In this document: one piece after another, positions 36,212 to 46,413 of the stretch
How positions within the stretch are numbered: position 1 is the first letter of the stretch
Layout: every line of letters begins with the position of its first letter
Origin: Acidobacteriota bacterium
GTDB lineage: Bacteria > Acidobacteriota > Terriglobia > Bryobacterales > Bryobacteraceae
NCBI GenBank assembly: GCA_016185425.1
Contig: JACPNQ010000034.1
Span: forward strand, 124,001 to 188,000
Length of the DNA stretch: 64,000 nt
Direction of reading: 5' to 3'
Notes under the pieces: model-generated
The model's database searches: none
Seen by the model: the letters and a program-made list of their open reading frames with translations, nothing else
Told to the model about the DNA's origin: nothing
Made by a program: the position numbers and the translations under genes

Positions 36212-36649
36212 TTATTCGGCGGCGCGGATATACAGCGTGAGGCCGTCGACCTGTTCTACGATACACCGCTGACCGGCCTCGATGGGCGTACCGCTGATAT
36301 TGCGCACGGTCCAACTGCTGCCGCGGAGCTCGGCCTGGCCGAACTCGCCGGGATGCAGCGCGTTTGCCAGAGTGGCCGTTTCGCCGATCAGAGAATCGAC
36401 TCTGGTGGAGGGGACCACGGGTTGAAAGCGCCGGAGTAGCGGCTTACGGAAGAGCAGCACCGCGGCGATGGACAACGTGAGAAAAATGATCGACTGCGTG
36501 ACGAGGTTCTCGACGCCGGCCAGCGCGGCGAGCGCGGTCGCCAGCGCGCCAACTCCAAAGAAGAAGAAATAGAAACCGCCCGGGGTGAGCATCTCCACCA
36601 CCAGCAGCGCGACCGCGGCGACCAGCCAAACCCACCACTGCATGAGCAT
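36212..36649 (-). CDS. NfeD-like membrane protein
   Basis: A 145-residue protein from ATG 36649, with a second ATG 6 nt later. Three or four hydrophobic helices occupy residues ~3-72 (VWLVAAVALLVVEMLTPGGF, GVGALATALAALAGVE, SIIFLTLSIAAVLLF). A C-terminal OB-fold NfeD domain follows (LIGETATLANALHPGEFGQA, then EQVDGLTLYIRA). It is the usual partner of stomatin-type proteins; the genes are 10 nt apart. The length is typical for the short form without the protease domain. Confidence 0.9.
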   Translation of the reverse strand: MLMQWWVWLVAAVALLVVEMLTPGGFYFFFFGVGALATALAALAGVENLVTQSIIFLTLSIAAVLLFRKPLLRRFQPVVPSTRVDSLIGETATLANALHPGEFGQAELRGSSWTVRNISGTPIEAGQRCIVEQVDGLTLYIRAAE

Positions 36650-36671
36650 CCCCTCCGGGGTACTGCGTTCG

Positions 36672-38015
<1,344 letters not shown>

Positions 38016-38045
38016 AATGGTTGGCTCCCGAACCCTCATTTTTGC

Positions 38046-39443
38046 ATGAATTCCTCTATAGAACACGCGCCCACCCGCCGATTAAGGGGGGAGATGCCAT
38101 TTACCGACCTGGAAGGGCTGAACGAATACGCCGATTACAGCGGCGGCGCTGACGAAGGGCCGGATGCCATTGTGCCGCCCGTTCCGGAAACGGTTGAGCA
38201 CACGGGGATTCCGCAGCAGTTAATTGAGCAACTGATCCTGAAGGACCTCTACTACAAGGGCGAGATAGTCGGCAGGGATCTGGCGTCGGACCTCGGGCTG
38301 CGGTTCAGCGTTATCGAAGGAATGATGGACGGGTTGAAGCGCAACAACCTGCTGGGTGTGAAGAGCTCGCTCGGCATGGGCGCCATTTCGTCCCGCTTTT
38401 TGCTCACCGAAAACGGCCGCGAGCTGGCGAAGGAATACATTTCTGCCTGCGCATATTCCGGGAGAGTTCCGGTGCCGCTGTATCAATACGCGGACCTGGT
38501 ACGGCAGCAGAAACAGGGCGATGGATGGCTCACCATGGACGCGCTACGTGACGCCTACAGGCACATGGTGGTGACAGAGGAGCTGCTGAACGCGATCGGG
38601 CCGGCAGTAAACTCGGGCAAGTCCTTTCTGATCTATGGACAGCCGGGGAATGGTAAAACGTTCCTGGCCGAAGCGCTGTTCAACGTCGACGAAACGCACA
38701 TCTACGTGCCGCACGCGATCGAGTGCCAGGGCATGATCATCCAGATGTTCGATCCGGTGTATCACCACCCGGTCGACGAGGAAACCGATCAACCATCCGC
38801 GTTTACCACCGAATCGACTTACGATAAGCGCTGGTTCAAGACACGGCGGCCGTTCATAGTCAGCGGCGGCGAACTGGATCTGAAGATGCTCGATTTGAGT
38901 TACAACCAGGTGGCGAAGTATTACGATGCGCCTTTGCAGTTGAAGGCGAACAATGGCATCTACCTGATCGACGACTTCGGCCGGCAGAAGGTGACCCCGG
39001 CGGAAGTGCTGAACCGGTGGATTGTGCCAATGGAACGCCGCGTCGACTTCCTGACATTTGTGAATGGCTCAAAGATGACTGTGCCGTTCGAGTGCTTCCT
39101 GATCTTCTCGACGAACTTGAAACCGCATCAACTCGGCGATGAAGCGTTCCTGCGCCGCATCCAGTACAAGATGCTGATGAAGAGTCCCGCCGAGAACGAG
39201 TTCGTCGACATTTTCGTGCGGTTTGCCGAGAGCAAGGGACTGACATGTCCGCGCGCGCTGGCCAATGGATTCATCGACCGGCATTACCGGACGACCGGGA
39301 AGGCCCGGCGGCGCTGTCATCCGCGCGATGTGCTGTCGCACGCGGTCGATATTATCCGCTTTGAACGGCTACCGATGGAATTGAACGACGAGATCCTCGA
39401 TAAGGCGTTCCATTCCAACTTCGTCAGCGAAGACGAAGACTAG
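38046..39443 (+). CDS. AAA-type ATPase with N-terminal winged-helix region
   Basis: A 465-residue protein from ATG 38046, 30 nt from the divergent oxidoreductase start. Residues ~55-135 look like a winged helix (LILKDLYYKGEIVGRDLASD, then FSVIEGMMDGLKRNNLLGV, LTENGRELAKEYI). Walker A is GQPGNGKT (about 198-205) and Walker B is GIYLIDDFG (about 303-311). LIFSTNLKPHQLGDEAFLRR contains sensor 1 and the presumed Arg finger. I do not know the client. Similar proteins occur widely in Myxococcota, Acidobacteria and Geobacter. The frame continues upstream by nearly 500 codons, but that part is antisense to the oxidoreductase and not coding. Confidence 0.85.
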   Translation: MNSSIEHAPTRRLRGEMPFTDLEGLNEYADYSGGADEGPDAIVPPVPETVEHTGIPQQLIEQLILKDLYYKGEIVGRDLASDLGLRFSVIEGMMDGLKRNNLLGVKSSLGMGAISSRFLLTENGRELAKEYISACAYSGRVPVPLYQYADLVRQQKQGDGWLTMDALRDAYRHMVVTEELLNAIGPAVNSGKSFLIYGQPGNGKTFLAEALFNVDETHIYVPHAIECQGMIIQMFDPVYHHPVDEETDQPSAFTTESTYDKRWFKTRRPFIVSGGELDLKMLDLSYNQVAKYYDAPLQLKANNGIYLIDDFGRQKVTPAEVLNRWIVPMERRVDFLTFVNGSKMTVPFECFLIFSTNLKPHQLGDEAFLRRIQYKMLMKSPAENEFVDIFVRFAESKGLTCPRALANGFIDRHYRTTGKARRRCHPRDVLSHAVDIIRFERLPMELNDEILDKAFHSNFVSEDED

Positions 39444-41116
39444 GCCATCGAACCTGCGCGGATCAACTGTTCGGCGTGCTGCAGTGCCTCCGGCGTCAGA
39501 CGCTGACCGCTCAACATCCGTCCGATCTCCTTTGTCCGCTCCACACCCTCCAACTCCACGACGACGGCAACTGTCCGGCCCTTCGACTCCTTCTTCTCTA
39601 CGCGGTAGTGAAACGCCGCGAACGACGCGATCTGCGCCTGGTGCGTCACGCAGAGCACCTGATAGCCCCGGCTGAGTTCCTTCAGCCTTCGCCCCACCGC
39701 TTCAGCCGCTTCACCGCCGATCCCCGCATCGACTTCGTCAAACACCAATAGATGTTGCGTTCCGGCGGGCCGTTCGCGCTCCACACACGTCTTGATGGCG
39801 AGCGCGATGCGGGAGACCTCGCCCCCGCTGGCCACTTTCGACAACTCGCGCGGCTCCTCACCCCGGTTCGCCGAGACAAGGAAGACCACGGCGTCGCGGC
39901 CATCTTCGGTCCATGCCGATTCGGCGAACGCGATGCGAAATGTGGTGCCGGCCATGGCAAGGGCGGTGAGTTCCTGCTCGACGCGTTTTTCCAACTGGCG
40001 CGCCGCCTGTTTGCGAATCGCGGTCAGCTTGGCGGCAGCCGTTTCATACTCGCCGGCGAGTTTCCTGCGCCGCGCTTCGATCGCCGCGCGCAATTCCGAA
40101 GCCGTCTCGACGGTCCGCATCTTGCCCTGGATATCGGCGAGAAACGAGAGAATTTCGTCGATGGTTGCGCCATATTTCCGCTTCAGCTTCTCGATCCCCG
40201 CCAGCCGTGTTTCGACCGTTTCCAAACGCGCAGGATCGGCCTCCAGGTGCGTCACGTAATCGCGGAGTGTGCGGCCGGCCTCCTCGAACGCGATCACCGC
40301 AGGTCCAAGAATTTCCGCCACGTCACCGAGCTGGGCGTCGATGCGCGCGAGTTCGTCAACGTGGCGCTGCGCGATGCGGGCCTGGGCCAGGGCGGAGTCC
40401 GGGGCATCGTAGAGGGCGGTGAACGCGGCCTCGGCGTGTTCGCTCAGGCGCGTGACGTTTTGCAGAACGCGCTTCTCGTTTTCGAGATCGTTGTCTTCGC
40501 CCGGCTTCAGGTCGAGCGACTCAATTTCCTTTCGCTGAAATGTCCAGAGATCGGCCAGCCGAAGCTGTTCCTGCTCGCGTTGCGCTATCTCGTCGAGCTC
40601 GCGGTCGCAGTCCTTCCAGGCGCGATAGATCTCCGCGACGGCGCTCCTCGCATCGTGCGCGTTGGCGAACGCATCGAGAATCTCGCGCTGGGCGCTGGCA
40701 TCGTAGAGCTGCTGCTGCTCATTCTGCCCGTGAATGTCGCCAAGCCACGGCGAGAGCTGCTTTAACAGCGCGGCTGTGACCGGCCGGCTGGCGGCGAAGG
40801 CGCGGGACTTGCCGTTGGCGAGGATCTCGCGCTCGATGAGCAGCTCGTTTTCTTCAAGCTCGATGCCGGCGTCTGCGAGGAGAGCGCGGAAGGCGGGGGA
40901 GTCGGGGACGTCGAAGATACCCGAGATGCGGGCGCGTTCGGTGCCGGAGCGCACGACTTCGGCGGAGGCGCGTCCGCCGAACAGCAGGCCGAGCGAATCG
41001 ACGATGATCGATTTGCCGCTGCCGGTTTCGCCGGTCAGGAGATTCAGGCCGTGGTGAAAGCGCTGGCGAAGGCGCTCGACGACGGCGAAGTTTTCGATGT
41101 GCAGTTCGACCAGCAT
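39440..41116 (-). CDS. recN: DNA repair protein RecN
   Basis: A 558-residue SMC-like ATPase from ATG 41116 (MLVELHIENFAVVERLRQRF). Walker A is LLTGETGSGKSIIVDSLGLL. A coiled-coil segment covers about residues 155-360. The ABC signature is KVASGGEVSRIALAIK and Walker B is LLVFDEVDAGIGGEAAEAVG. VTHQAQIASFAAFHYRVEK gives the H-loop. The frame extends 76 codons further upstream through low-complexity sequence antisense to nothing, which is not family-like. It acts in double-strand break repair by tethering ends. It shares a direction and short spacing with two upstream membrane-protein genes. Confidence 0.95.
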   Translation of the reverse strand: MLVELHIENFAVVERLRQRFHHGLNLLTGETGSGKSIIVDSLGLLFGGRASAEVVRSGTERARISGIFDVPDSPAFRALLADAGIELEENELLIEREILANGKSRAFAASRPVTAALLKQLSPWLGDIHGQNEQQQLYDASAQREILDAFANAHDARSAVAEIYRAWKDCDRELDEIAQREQEQLRLADLWTFQRKEIESLDLKPGEDNDLENEKRVLQNVTRLSEHAEAAFTALYDAPDSALAQARIAQRHVDELARIDAQLGDVAEILGPAVIAFEEAGRTLRDYVTHLEADPARLETVETRLAGIEKLKRKYGATIDEILSFLADIQGKMRTVETASELRAAIEARRRKLAGEYETAAAKLTAIRKQAARQLEKRVEQELTALAMAGTTFRIAFAESAWTEDGRDAVVFLVSANRGEEPRELSKVASGGEVSRIALAIKTCVERERPAGTQHLLVFDEVDAGIGGEAAEAVGRRLKELSRGYQVLCVTHQAQIASFAAFHYRVEKKESKGRTVAVVVELEGVERTKEIGRMLSGQRLTPEALQHAEQLIRAGSMA

Positions 41117-41147
41117 GACCCCAAAGAGAAATTGTAGCCGGAGGAGC

Positions 41148-41525
41148 TCAGGGCAAGGGAAGTTTTTGGAGGAAGTTGGGGACGTGAGTGGAGATCGTCT
41201 GTAGGGTGAGGCCCAGGAAAACGAGCGTCGCGAGGAGCCGTACCCACTGCAGGCGGCTGCGCCACGCCTCGGCGCGGGCCGCCGAGAGCTCGAAAACGCG
41301 CGGCGCGATGGCGGCCCAGAAGCGTGTGCCGAAGTAGATGCCAAGAGCGAAGGCGGTCCAGAGAAAGAGGTCGGCGGTGGGCACGTGGATGTTCGCCTGG
41401 CCGAGCGTGTTGTTGTTGCGGGCGTGTTCGCGCTGGACGATCTCCCAGTAATAGATGACGGCGGCGAGTAGCAGGCCTAGCGCAAGGAGTGCCGCGGTCT
41501 CCAGGCGGCGGGAGTTAGCTGACAT
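41148..41525 (-). CDS. Hypothetical membrane protein upstream of recN
   Basis: A 125-residue protein from ATG 41525, which lies inside the end of the preceding gene (11-nt overlap). Three hydrophobic segments are visible: LETAALLALGLLLAAVIYYW, ADLFLWTAFALGIYFGT and WVRLLATLVFLGLTLQTIS. No conserved domain is recognised. It appears to be translated together with the DUF1648-like gene upstream, and recN begins 31 nt after its stop. Confidence 0.7.
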   Translation of the reverse strand: MSANSRRLETAALLALGLLLAAVIYYWEIVQREHARNNNTLGQANIHVPTADLFLWTAFALGIYFGTRFWAAIAPRVFELSAARAEAWRSRLQWVRLLATLVFLGLTLQTISTHVPNFLQKLPLP

Positions 41526-41868
41526 TGCGGGAGTTATGGTACAAGCCGGCGGCGACCGTGGCGAGCAGGCTGACCGTGAAGACCGGCGGCACAACTCGTC
41601 CAACCCCCTCCGCCTCGCCCCGCGCTGTCCGGATCATCGACGAGGTCACGAAAACGGCCGCGCCGACAATAAGTAGCGGTATTAACAACCACTTGCCACC
41701 GTATCCGTCGGGCTGGCCGTCCAGGTGGAAATGGGAGGGAATCGTCTCCAGCAGACCCGCGTAACTCGGCAGAACGACGGCGAGCATAAGGACAAACGCC
41801 CCGAAAGCGGCAGCCTCGACGACCCACCAGGGACCTGTTGGCATTTCGTCTCCATTGTAATCCTTCAC
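41515..41868 (-). CDS. DUF1648-like small membrane protein
   Basis: A 117-residue protein with three hydrophobic helices (AAAFGAFVLMLAVVLPSYAG, LLIPLLIVGAAVFVTSSMI, VFTVSLLATVAAGLYH). Between the first two is IPSHFHLDGQPDGYGGKWLL, the 'P.HF...G..DG...K' signature of DUF1648, found in SdpI-type immunity and related membrane proteins. It is the first gene of a three-gene run with a second membrane protein and recN. Its function is unknown. Confidence 0.72.
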   Translation of the reverse strand: MKDYNGDEMPTGPWWVVEAAAFGAFVLMLAVVLPSYAGLLETIPSHFHLDGQPDGYGGKWLLIPLLIVGAAVFVTSSMIRTARGEAEGVGRVVPPVFTVSLLATVAAGLYHNSRNVS

Positions 41869-41893
41869 GCCGGAACCGCCGATAGACCGGGAG

Positions 41894-43693
41894 ATGCTGC
41901 TCTCGATCCTCGTCCCTCTCTATAACGAAGAAGAGTTCGTCGGAACGTTGCTGAAACGAGTGCTCGAAGCGCCGCTGCCGGAGGGGATGGACCGGGAGAT
42001 CATTGTCGCCGACGACGGTTCCACGGATGGGTCGATTGAGATTGTAGAGCGAATGGCCGAACTCTATCCGGGGAAGATCCGCCTCTCCATCGCGGCGCGA
42101 AACGAGGGGAAGTGCGCGGCGCTGCGCCGGGCGATTTCACTCGCACGCGGCGAGTTCTCCATCATCCAGGACGCCGACCTCGAATACGATCCCCGCGAAT
42201 ATCCGCGAATGCTGGGCCCGCTGGTCGATGGCCGTGCCGACGCCGTGTTCGGCTCCCGCTTCCTTCCTACCACCGAGCGCCGCGTCCTCTACTACTGGCA
42301 TTCTCTCGCCAATTGGATGCTGACGACACTCTGCAATGTCGTCGCCGATCTAAACCTCACCGACATGGAGACCTGCTACAAGGCCTTCCGCACGCCGCTT
42401 TTGCAGAGCATTCCCCTGCGTTCGCAGCGGTTCGGCTTTGAGCCGGAGATCACCATCAAGCTCGCCAAACGCCAGGCCAAGATCTTCGAAGTCCCCATCA
42501 GCTACAACGGCCGCACGTATGAAGAGGGCAAGAAGATCGGACTGAAAGATGCATTCGAGGCGTTCTGGGTGGTGATGCGCACCGCATTCACTTCCGACAT
42601 CTACGCCGACTCCGGCAAATCGATCCTCGACGCCTTCGCCGACGCTCCCAACTTCAACCGCTGGATGGCCGATACCATCGGGCCGTACGTCGGCAAGCGC
42701 GTGCTGGAGATCGGTGCGGGGATGGGTAACCTGTCCCGCCAACTGATTCCGGGCCGCAAACGCTACGTCGCCACGGACCTCGAAAAGGAGCATCTGGAGC
42801 GCCTGAAAACTCGCCTCTCGCACCGGCCCGCGCTCGAAATTCAGTGGATGGACGCGGCCGATCCGAAGTTTTTCACCGGGCTTCGCGAGCAAATGGACAC
42901 AGTCGTCTGCCTAAACGTGGTCGAACACATCAAGGACGACCTCGGCGCGCTTCGGAATATCCACTCCGCGCTCGAGGTGGGCGGCCGGGCCATCATCCTG
43001 GTACCCGAGGGACAGAGCATTTACGGCTCGCTTGACGAGGCGCTGGGCCATCATCTCCGCTATTCGGAACTCCTTCTGCGCGAAAAAATGTCCGGCGCGG
43101 GCTTCGTCGTCGAAGAGATGATCCGCTTTAACCGCATGTCGCGGCCCGGTTGGTGGTTCAACGGCAAGATTCTCAACCGGACCGAGATCAGCCGCTTTCA
43201 GTTGAAGAACTTCGACCGGCTCGTCTGGCTGTGGCGGCGCGTCGACAAACTCCTGCCGTGGAGGCCGGTATCGATTATCGCCATCGGCCGCAAAGTCGCA
43301 TCAGAACTGCAACCGCAACGAGAGCTGGATCTGGCGGGGCGGCTTGGCCGAGAGTATGCGGCCGAAGGTGGCGGGCTCGTCGAGGAATCGCTCCGGCAGC
43401 TCGAAGTTTGTGCGGTTCAGCACGTTGAAAGCCTCGAGCGAAGCGGTGAGCCGGTAGTGCTCTTTCAGGTAAAAGACACGGGCGGCGGAGGCGTCGGCGG
43501 TGGCGAGCGCGGGACCGGTGAGAATGTTCCGGCCGGCGTTACCGAAGGTGTAGCGGGCGGGCATGGCGAAGGCCTCGGTGCGGAACCAACGCTCCTCCGA
43601 CTTGCCGCTCAGGTTGGGGTCTCCGATAACGTTGGGACGGTCGTACCCGAACGTCCCGCCGGTATTCCCAGTGTTGGAGTTGTCAAACCGTAA
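41894..43693 (+). CDS. Glycosyltransferase family 2 / methyltransferase fusion, reading into antisense DNA
   Basis: ATG 41894. Residues 1-~235 are a dolichol-phosphate-mannose-synthase-like GT2: LVPLYNEEEFVGTLLKRVLE, IIVADDGSTDGSIEIVERMA, QDADLEYDPREYPRM (DxD-like) and YNGRTYEEGKKIGLKDAFEA. Residues ~260-465 are a class I methyltransferase: GKRVLEIGAGMGNLSRQLIP and DTVVCLNVVEHIKDDLGALR. Bifunctional proteins like this normally end soon after the IIAIGRKVAS strand, at about 470 residues (near 43300). Here no stop appears until 43693. The last ~130 codons (Gly/Glu/Val-rich, GGGGVGGGERGTGENV) are exactly antisense to the end of the TonB receptor. Either the stop was lost or the tail is a true overlap. 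Confidence 0.8.
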   Translation: MLLSILVPLYNEEEFVGTLLKRVLEAPLPEGMDREIIVADDGSTDGSIEIVERMAELYPGKIRLSIAARNEGKCAALRRAISLARGEFSIIQDADLEYDPREYPRMLGPLVDGRADAVFGSRFLPTTERRVLYYWHSLANWMLTTLCNVVADLNLTDMETCYKAFRTPLLQSIPLRSQRFGFEPEITIKLAKRQAKIFEVPISYNGRTYEEGKKIGLKDAFEAFWVVMRTAFTSDIYADSGKSILDAFADAPNFNRWMADTIGPYVGKRVLEIGAGMGNLSRQLIPGRKRYVATDLEKEHLERLKTRLSHRPALEIQWMDAADPKFFTGLREQMDTVVCLNVVEHIKDDLGALRNIHSALEVGGRAIILVPEGQSIYGSLDEALGHHLRYSELLLREKMSGAGFVVEEMIRFNRMSRPGWWFNGKILNRTEISRFQLKNFDRLVWLWRRVDKLLPWRPVSIIAIGRKVASELQPQRELDLAGRLGREYAAEGGGLVEESLRQLEVCAVQHVESLERSGEPVVLFQVKDTGGGGVGGGERGTGENVPAGVTEGVAGGHGEGLGAEPTLLRLAAQVGVSDNVGTVVPERPAGIPSVGVVKP

Positions 43694-46360
43694 GTAGGGC
43701 GAGAACGGCTGGCCGGATTGCGCCGTCAAAATGCCGCGAAGCTCGAAGTTGCGCGTCCAGACGTGTGTACCGGGCAATGTCCACGATGCAGTTGCGGCCA
43801 GGCGCTGGCGCATGTCGAAGCTGGAAAGTGCGCGTTCGGCGGCGTAGTTGCGGCTGTTCTGCGGGAAGTTCTTGTCGGGCCCGCTGGTAATGAAGCTGGA
43901 CGTGTTGTCGATCGACTTGCTGTATGTGTACGACGCGAGAAGCGATAGTCCGCTCGCGAGGCGCCGGTTCAAGTTGACCTGCAGCGAGTGATAGTTCGAA
44001 TTCGCTCCCGTCTCAATAAAGAAAATGCCCCCGAAATTCGGCCGCGGGCGATTGGCCTGCGCGTTGCCCGCCGCGGGGAGCGGCTGGTTCAGATCGCGCG
44101 ACCGCACCAGGTTCGTCCCCTTCGACCCGGCATACGCGGCGGAGAGCGTTGTGGACGCCGTGATCTGCCGCTCGACAGAGAAGCTCCAATGCTGCAGGTA
44201 AGAGGTGCGGGCGTCGGGGCCGACCGTGTTGAGTGTCGCCGGGGGAACGATGCCGCCGTTTGACGGGAACGGGTTCGTCAGGGATGGGAAAACGGTCGCG
44301 GTCGGGAACCAGACGCGGATGGAGAAATAGGGCGGATTGAAATACTGCGACGAATTGACGACGAACATCCCCGCGTCATAAAACAGGCCGTATCCGGCGC
44401 GGACGACGGTATTCGAATTCACCGAATAGGCGAGTCCCAGGCGCGGCGCGAAGTTGTTGCGATCCGGCGCCATCACGCCGCGGCGAACGCCATTTGTTCC
44501 AACCCGCGAGACCACCCCTGTCGCGGGGTCGAACGCGGACATACGGTCAAACCGGTCGACGGGCGGCGTGAAGTATTCATACCGGAGTCCGAGATTCAGC
44601 GTCAGCCGTGGCGACACCTTCCAATCGTCCTGAAACCAGACGCCCGTGAAGTAGCTCTTCAGCGTCTGCGGATTATCGAACTGCGCCTGAATGGCCGTCT
44701 GCGGAAACCCCAGCAGCAGGTCGCCGATGCCCGAACCCGTCAGCGCCCCGCCGAAGGTCAACTGTCCGCGCGCGAAGTAATCCAGGAACCCGTTTACCTC
44801 CTGCCGGCGCACATCGGCGCCTAGCTTGAGCAGATGCCGGCCGCGGTGGATTTGCAGGCTCTCGGTGAGTTGATACGTGTTCGAATACCGCTCAATCGGC
44901 AGCGGCGTCGCATCGCCGACGGAGCTAAACCCCTGCACGTTGAAAAGCGGATAGCCGAAGTCGCGCGGGCGCACATTCAACCAATTCACTCCCCACTGCT
45001 GCCCCACATTGCGTTCATTGTTCTCCGGCAACACCTGGCGAAAGCTGCGGGTGAATCCGGCGCGTAACGAATTCAAGATGCTGGGGCTGAATGCATGCAC
45101 GTGATGGACCATCGCGTTGTGCCCATTGTTGATCACTTTGTTGCCGAATCCGGGGATCGACTGTGTCTCCTCGGCATATGGCTCAAAGAGGTTCTGCCTG
45201 CCGTAGCTGTAGCGGAAGTTGAAGCCGTGCGTGTCCAGCCGGCCGCTACCTTGGGGCAGGGAATCGCGAAGAACCGGCTGGAAGAGATTCGTAGTGGGAA
45301 ATAGATCCAGAACGCGGCTCGTGAGCGGATGGATGCGGCTGGCCGGGATGATGTTGCCGGGGAAGGGGCGCTGTGCGAAGGGGTCGATGACGGGTCTGCC
45401 GAGGCTGGTCAGGTCGCCCGTGCGCAACGCCGCCGATGGTACAACTCCCAACCGTGAAAAGCCGCGCCGTTCTTCCAATCCGCCGAAATTTCCGTAAAAG
45501 AATGTCTTGTCGGTCTGAATCGGCCCGCTCAGCGCGCCACCGAACTGGTTCCGCTGATAGCGCGCCTTTTCCGCCGGCGCTTCGAAATAGTTTCGCGCAT
45601 CCAGCGCGCGATTCCGAAAATACTCGTACGCCTCGCCATGCCAGTAGTTGGACCCGCCGCGCGTGATGATATTGATCTGCCCGCCTGCCGAGCGGCCGAA
45701 TTCGGCGCCGTAGCTGTTCGTTTCCACGCGGAACTCCTGGATCGTCTCCATCGGCGGCTGCAAAATAAAGCGGTTGTTGTAGGGATCGTTATTGTCGACG
45801 CCGTCGAGCAGATATTGGTTGAACTCCTCGCGGGCACCGGAAGCATGCATGGCGAACGCGCCGCGGGAGGAGAGTTCGGAGTCCTGCACCGGAGGCGCCA
45901 CGCCGGGCGACAAGAGTGCAAGCTGCAAAAAATCGCGGCGGTTCAGCGGCAGGCTTTTGATGCGGTCGGCGTCGAGCGTCAGGCCGAGTTGCGCCGATTC
46001 GGACGCGGTGCGGGTCAAGTCGGCCACCTCCAATTCCGTGTGAGCGCCCGCGACTTCCAGCGATACGTCCTCACGGCGCGTCTGCCCGGGCGTGATGACG
46101 ACACCAGTCCGGGCGAAATTCGAGAATTTATCCGCCTTGGCATTCAGCACGTACGCATATGGCGGTAATTGGGAAAACCGATACAATCCGTCGGGCCCAG
46201 ACACAGTTTCGCGCTTGAAGCCGTGGTCGGCATCGGACAGCGAAACAGTGGCCGAGGGAATGGCCGCTCCGGAAGGGTCCAGCACGCGTCCGGTCAGCGT
46301 ACCCGTCGTAACTTGCGCGAGGGCCGCGAGCCCAATGCAGAAAAATAGCAGCAACTTCAC
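43301..46360 (-). CDS. TonB-dependent receptor, Oar-like with carboxypeptidase-regulatory domain
   Basis: A 1019-residue outer-membrane protein with GTG start 46360 and a signal peptide (VKLLLFFCIGLAALAQV). The carboxypeptidase regulatory-like domain comes first (GTLTGRVLDPSGAAIPSATV, PDGLYRFSQLPPYAYVLNAK). The plug follows (LPLNRRDFLQLALLSPGVAP, YLLDGVDNNDPYNNRFILQP, QEFRVETNSYGAEFGRSAGG). A beta-barrel of about 700 residues ends in RQIQLSLRLQF, with the C-terminal Phe typical of outer-membrane proteins. Such receptors are very numerous in Solibacter-like acidobacteria and probably import oligosaccharides or peptides. The ligand is unknown. Confidence 0.93.
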   Translation of the reverse strand: MKLLLFFCIGLAALAQVTTGTLTGRVLDPSGAAIPSATVSLSDADHGFKRETVSGPDGLYRFSQLPPYAYVLNAKADKFSNFARTGVVITPGQTRREDVSLEVAGAHTELEVADLTRTASESAQLGLTLDADRIKSLPLNRRDFLQLALLSPGVAPPVQDSELSSRGAFAMHASGAREEFNQYLLDGVDNNDPYNNRFILQPPMETIQEFRVETNSYGAEFGRSAGGQINIITRGGSNYWHGEAYEYFRNRALDARNYFEAPAEKARYQRNQFGGALSGPIQTDKTFFYGNFGGLEERRGFSRLGVVPSAALRTGDLTSLGRPVIDPFAQRPFPGNIIPASRIHPLTSRVLDLFPTTNLFQPVLRDSLPQGSGRLDTHGFNFRYSYGRQNLFEPYAEETQSIPGFGNKVINNGHNAMVHHVHAFSPSILNSLRAGFTRSFRQVLPENNERNVGQQWGVNWLNVRPRDFGYPLFNVQGFSSVGDATPLPIERYSNTYQLTESLQIHRGRHLLKLGADVRRQEVNGFLDYFARGQLTFGGALTGSGIGDLLLGFPQTAIQAQFDNPQTLKSYFTGVWFQDDWKVSPRLTLNLGLRYEYFTPPVDRFDRMSAFDPATGVVSRVGTNGVRRGVMAPDRNNFAPRLGLAYSVNSNTVVRAGYGLFYDAGMFVVNSSQYFNPPYFSIRVWFPTATVFPSLTNPFPSNGGIVPPATLNTVGPDARTSYLQHWSFSVERQITASTTLSAAYAGSKGTNLVRSRDLNQPLPAAGNAQANRPRPNFGGIFFIETGANSNYHSLQVNLNRRLASGLSLLASYTYSKSIDNTSSFITSGPDKNFPQNSRNYAAERALSSFDMRQRLAATASWTLPGTHVWTRNFELRGILTAQSGQPFSPYLRFDNSNTGNTGGTFGYDRPNVIGDPNLSGKSEERWFRTEAFAMPARYTFGNAGRNILTGPALATADASAARVFYLKEHYRLTASLEAFNVLNRTNFELPERFLDEPATFGRILSAKPPRQIQLSLRLQF

Positions 46361-46413
46361 CCTACCAGTGTACTTTTCTGAGAGCTTTCGGACCGCGCAC
46401 GCACTACCTCCAT

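Noticed and set aside
41117-41344. 76-codon upstream extension of recN
   Set aside because: It is low complexity, overlaps another coding region, and RecN proteins begin with the MLxELxIxNFAxV pattern found at 41116.
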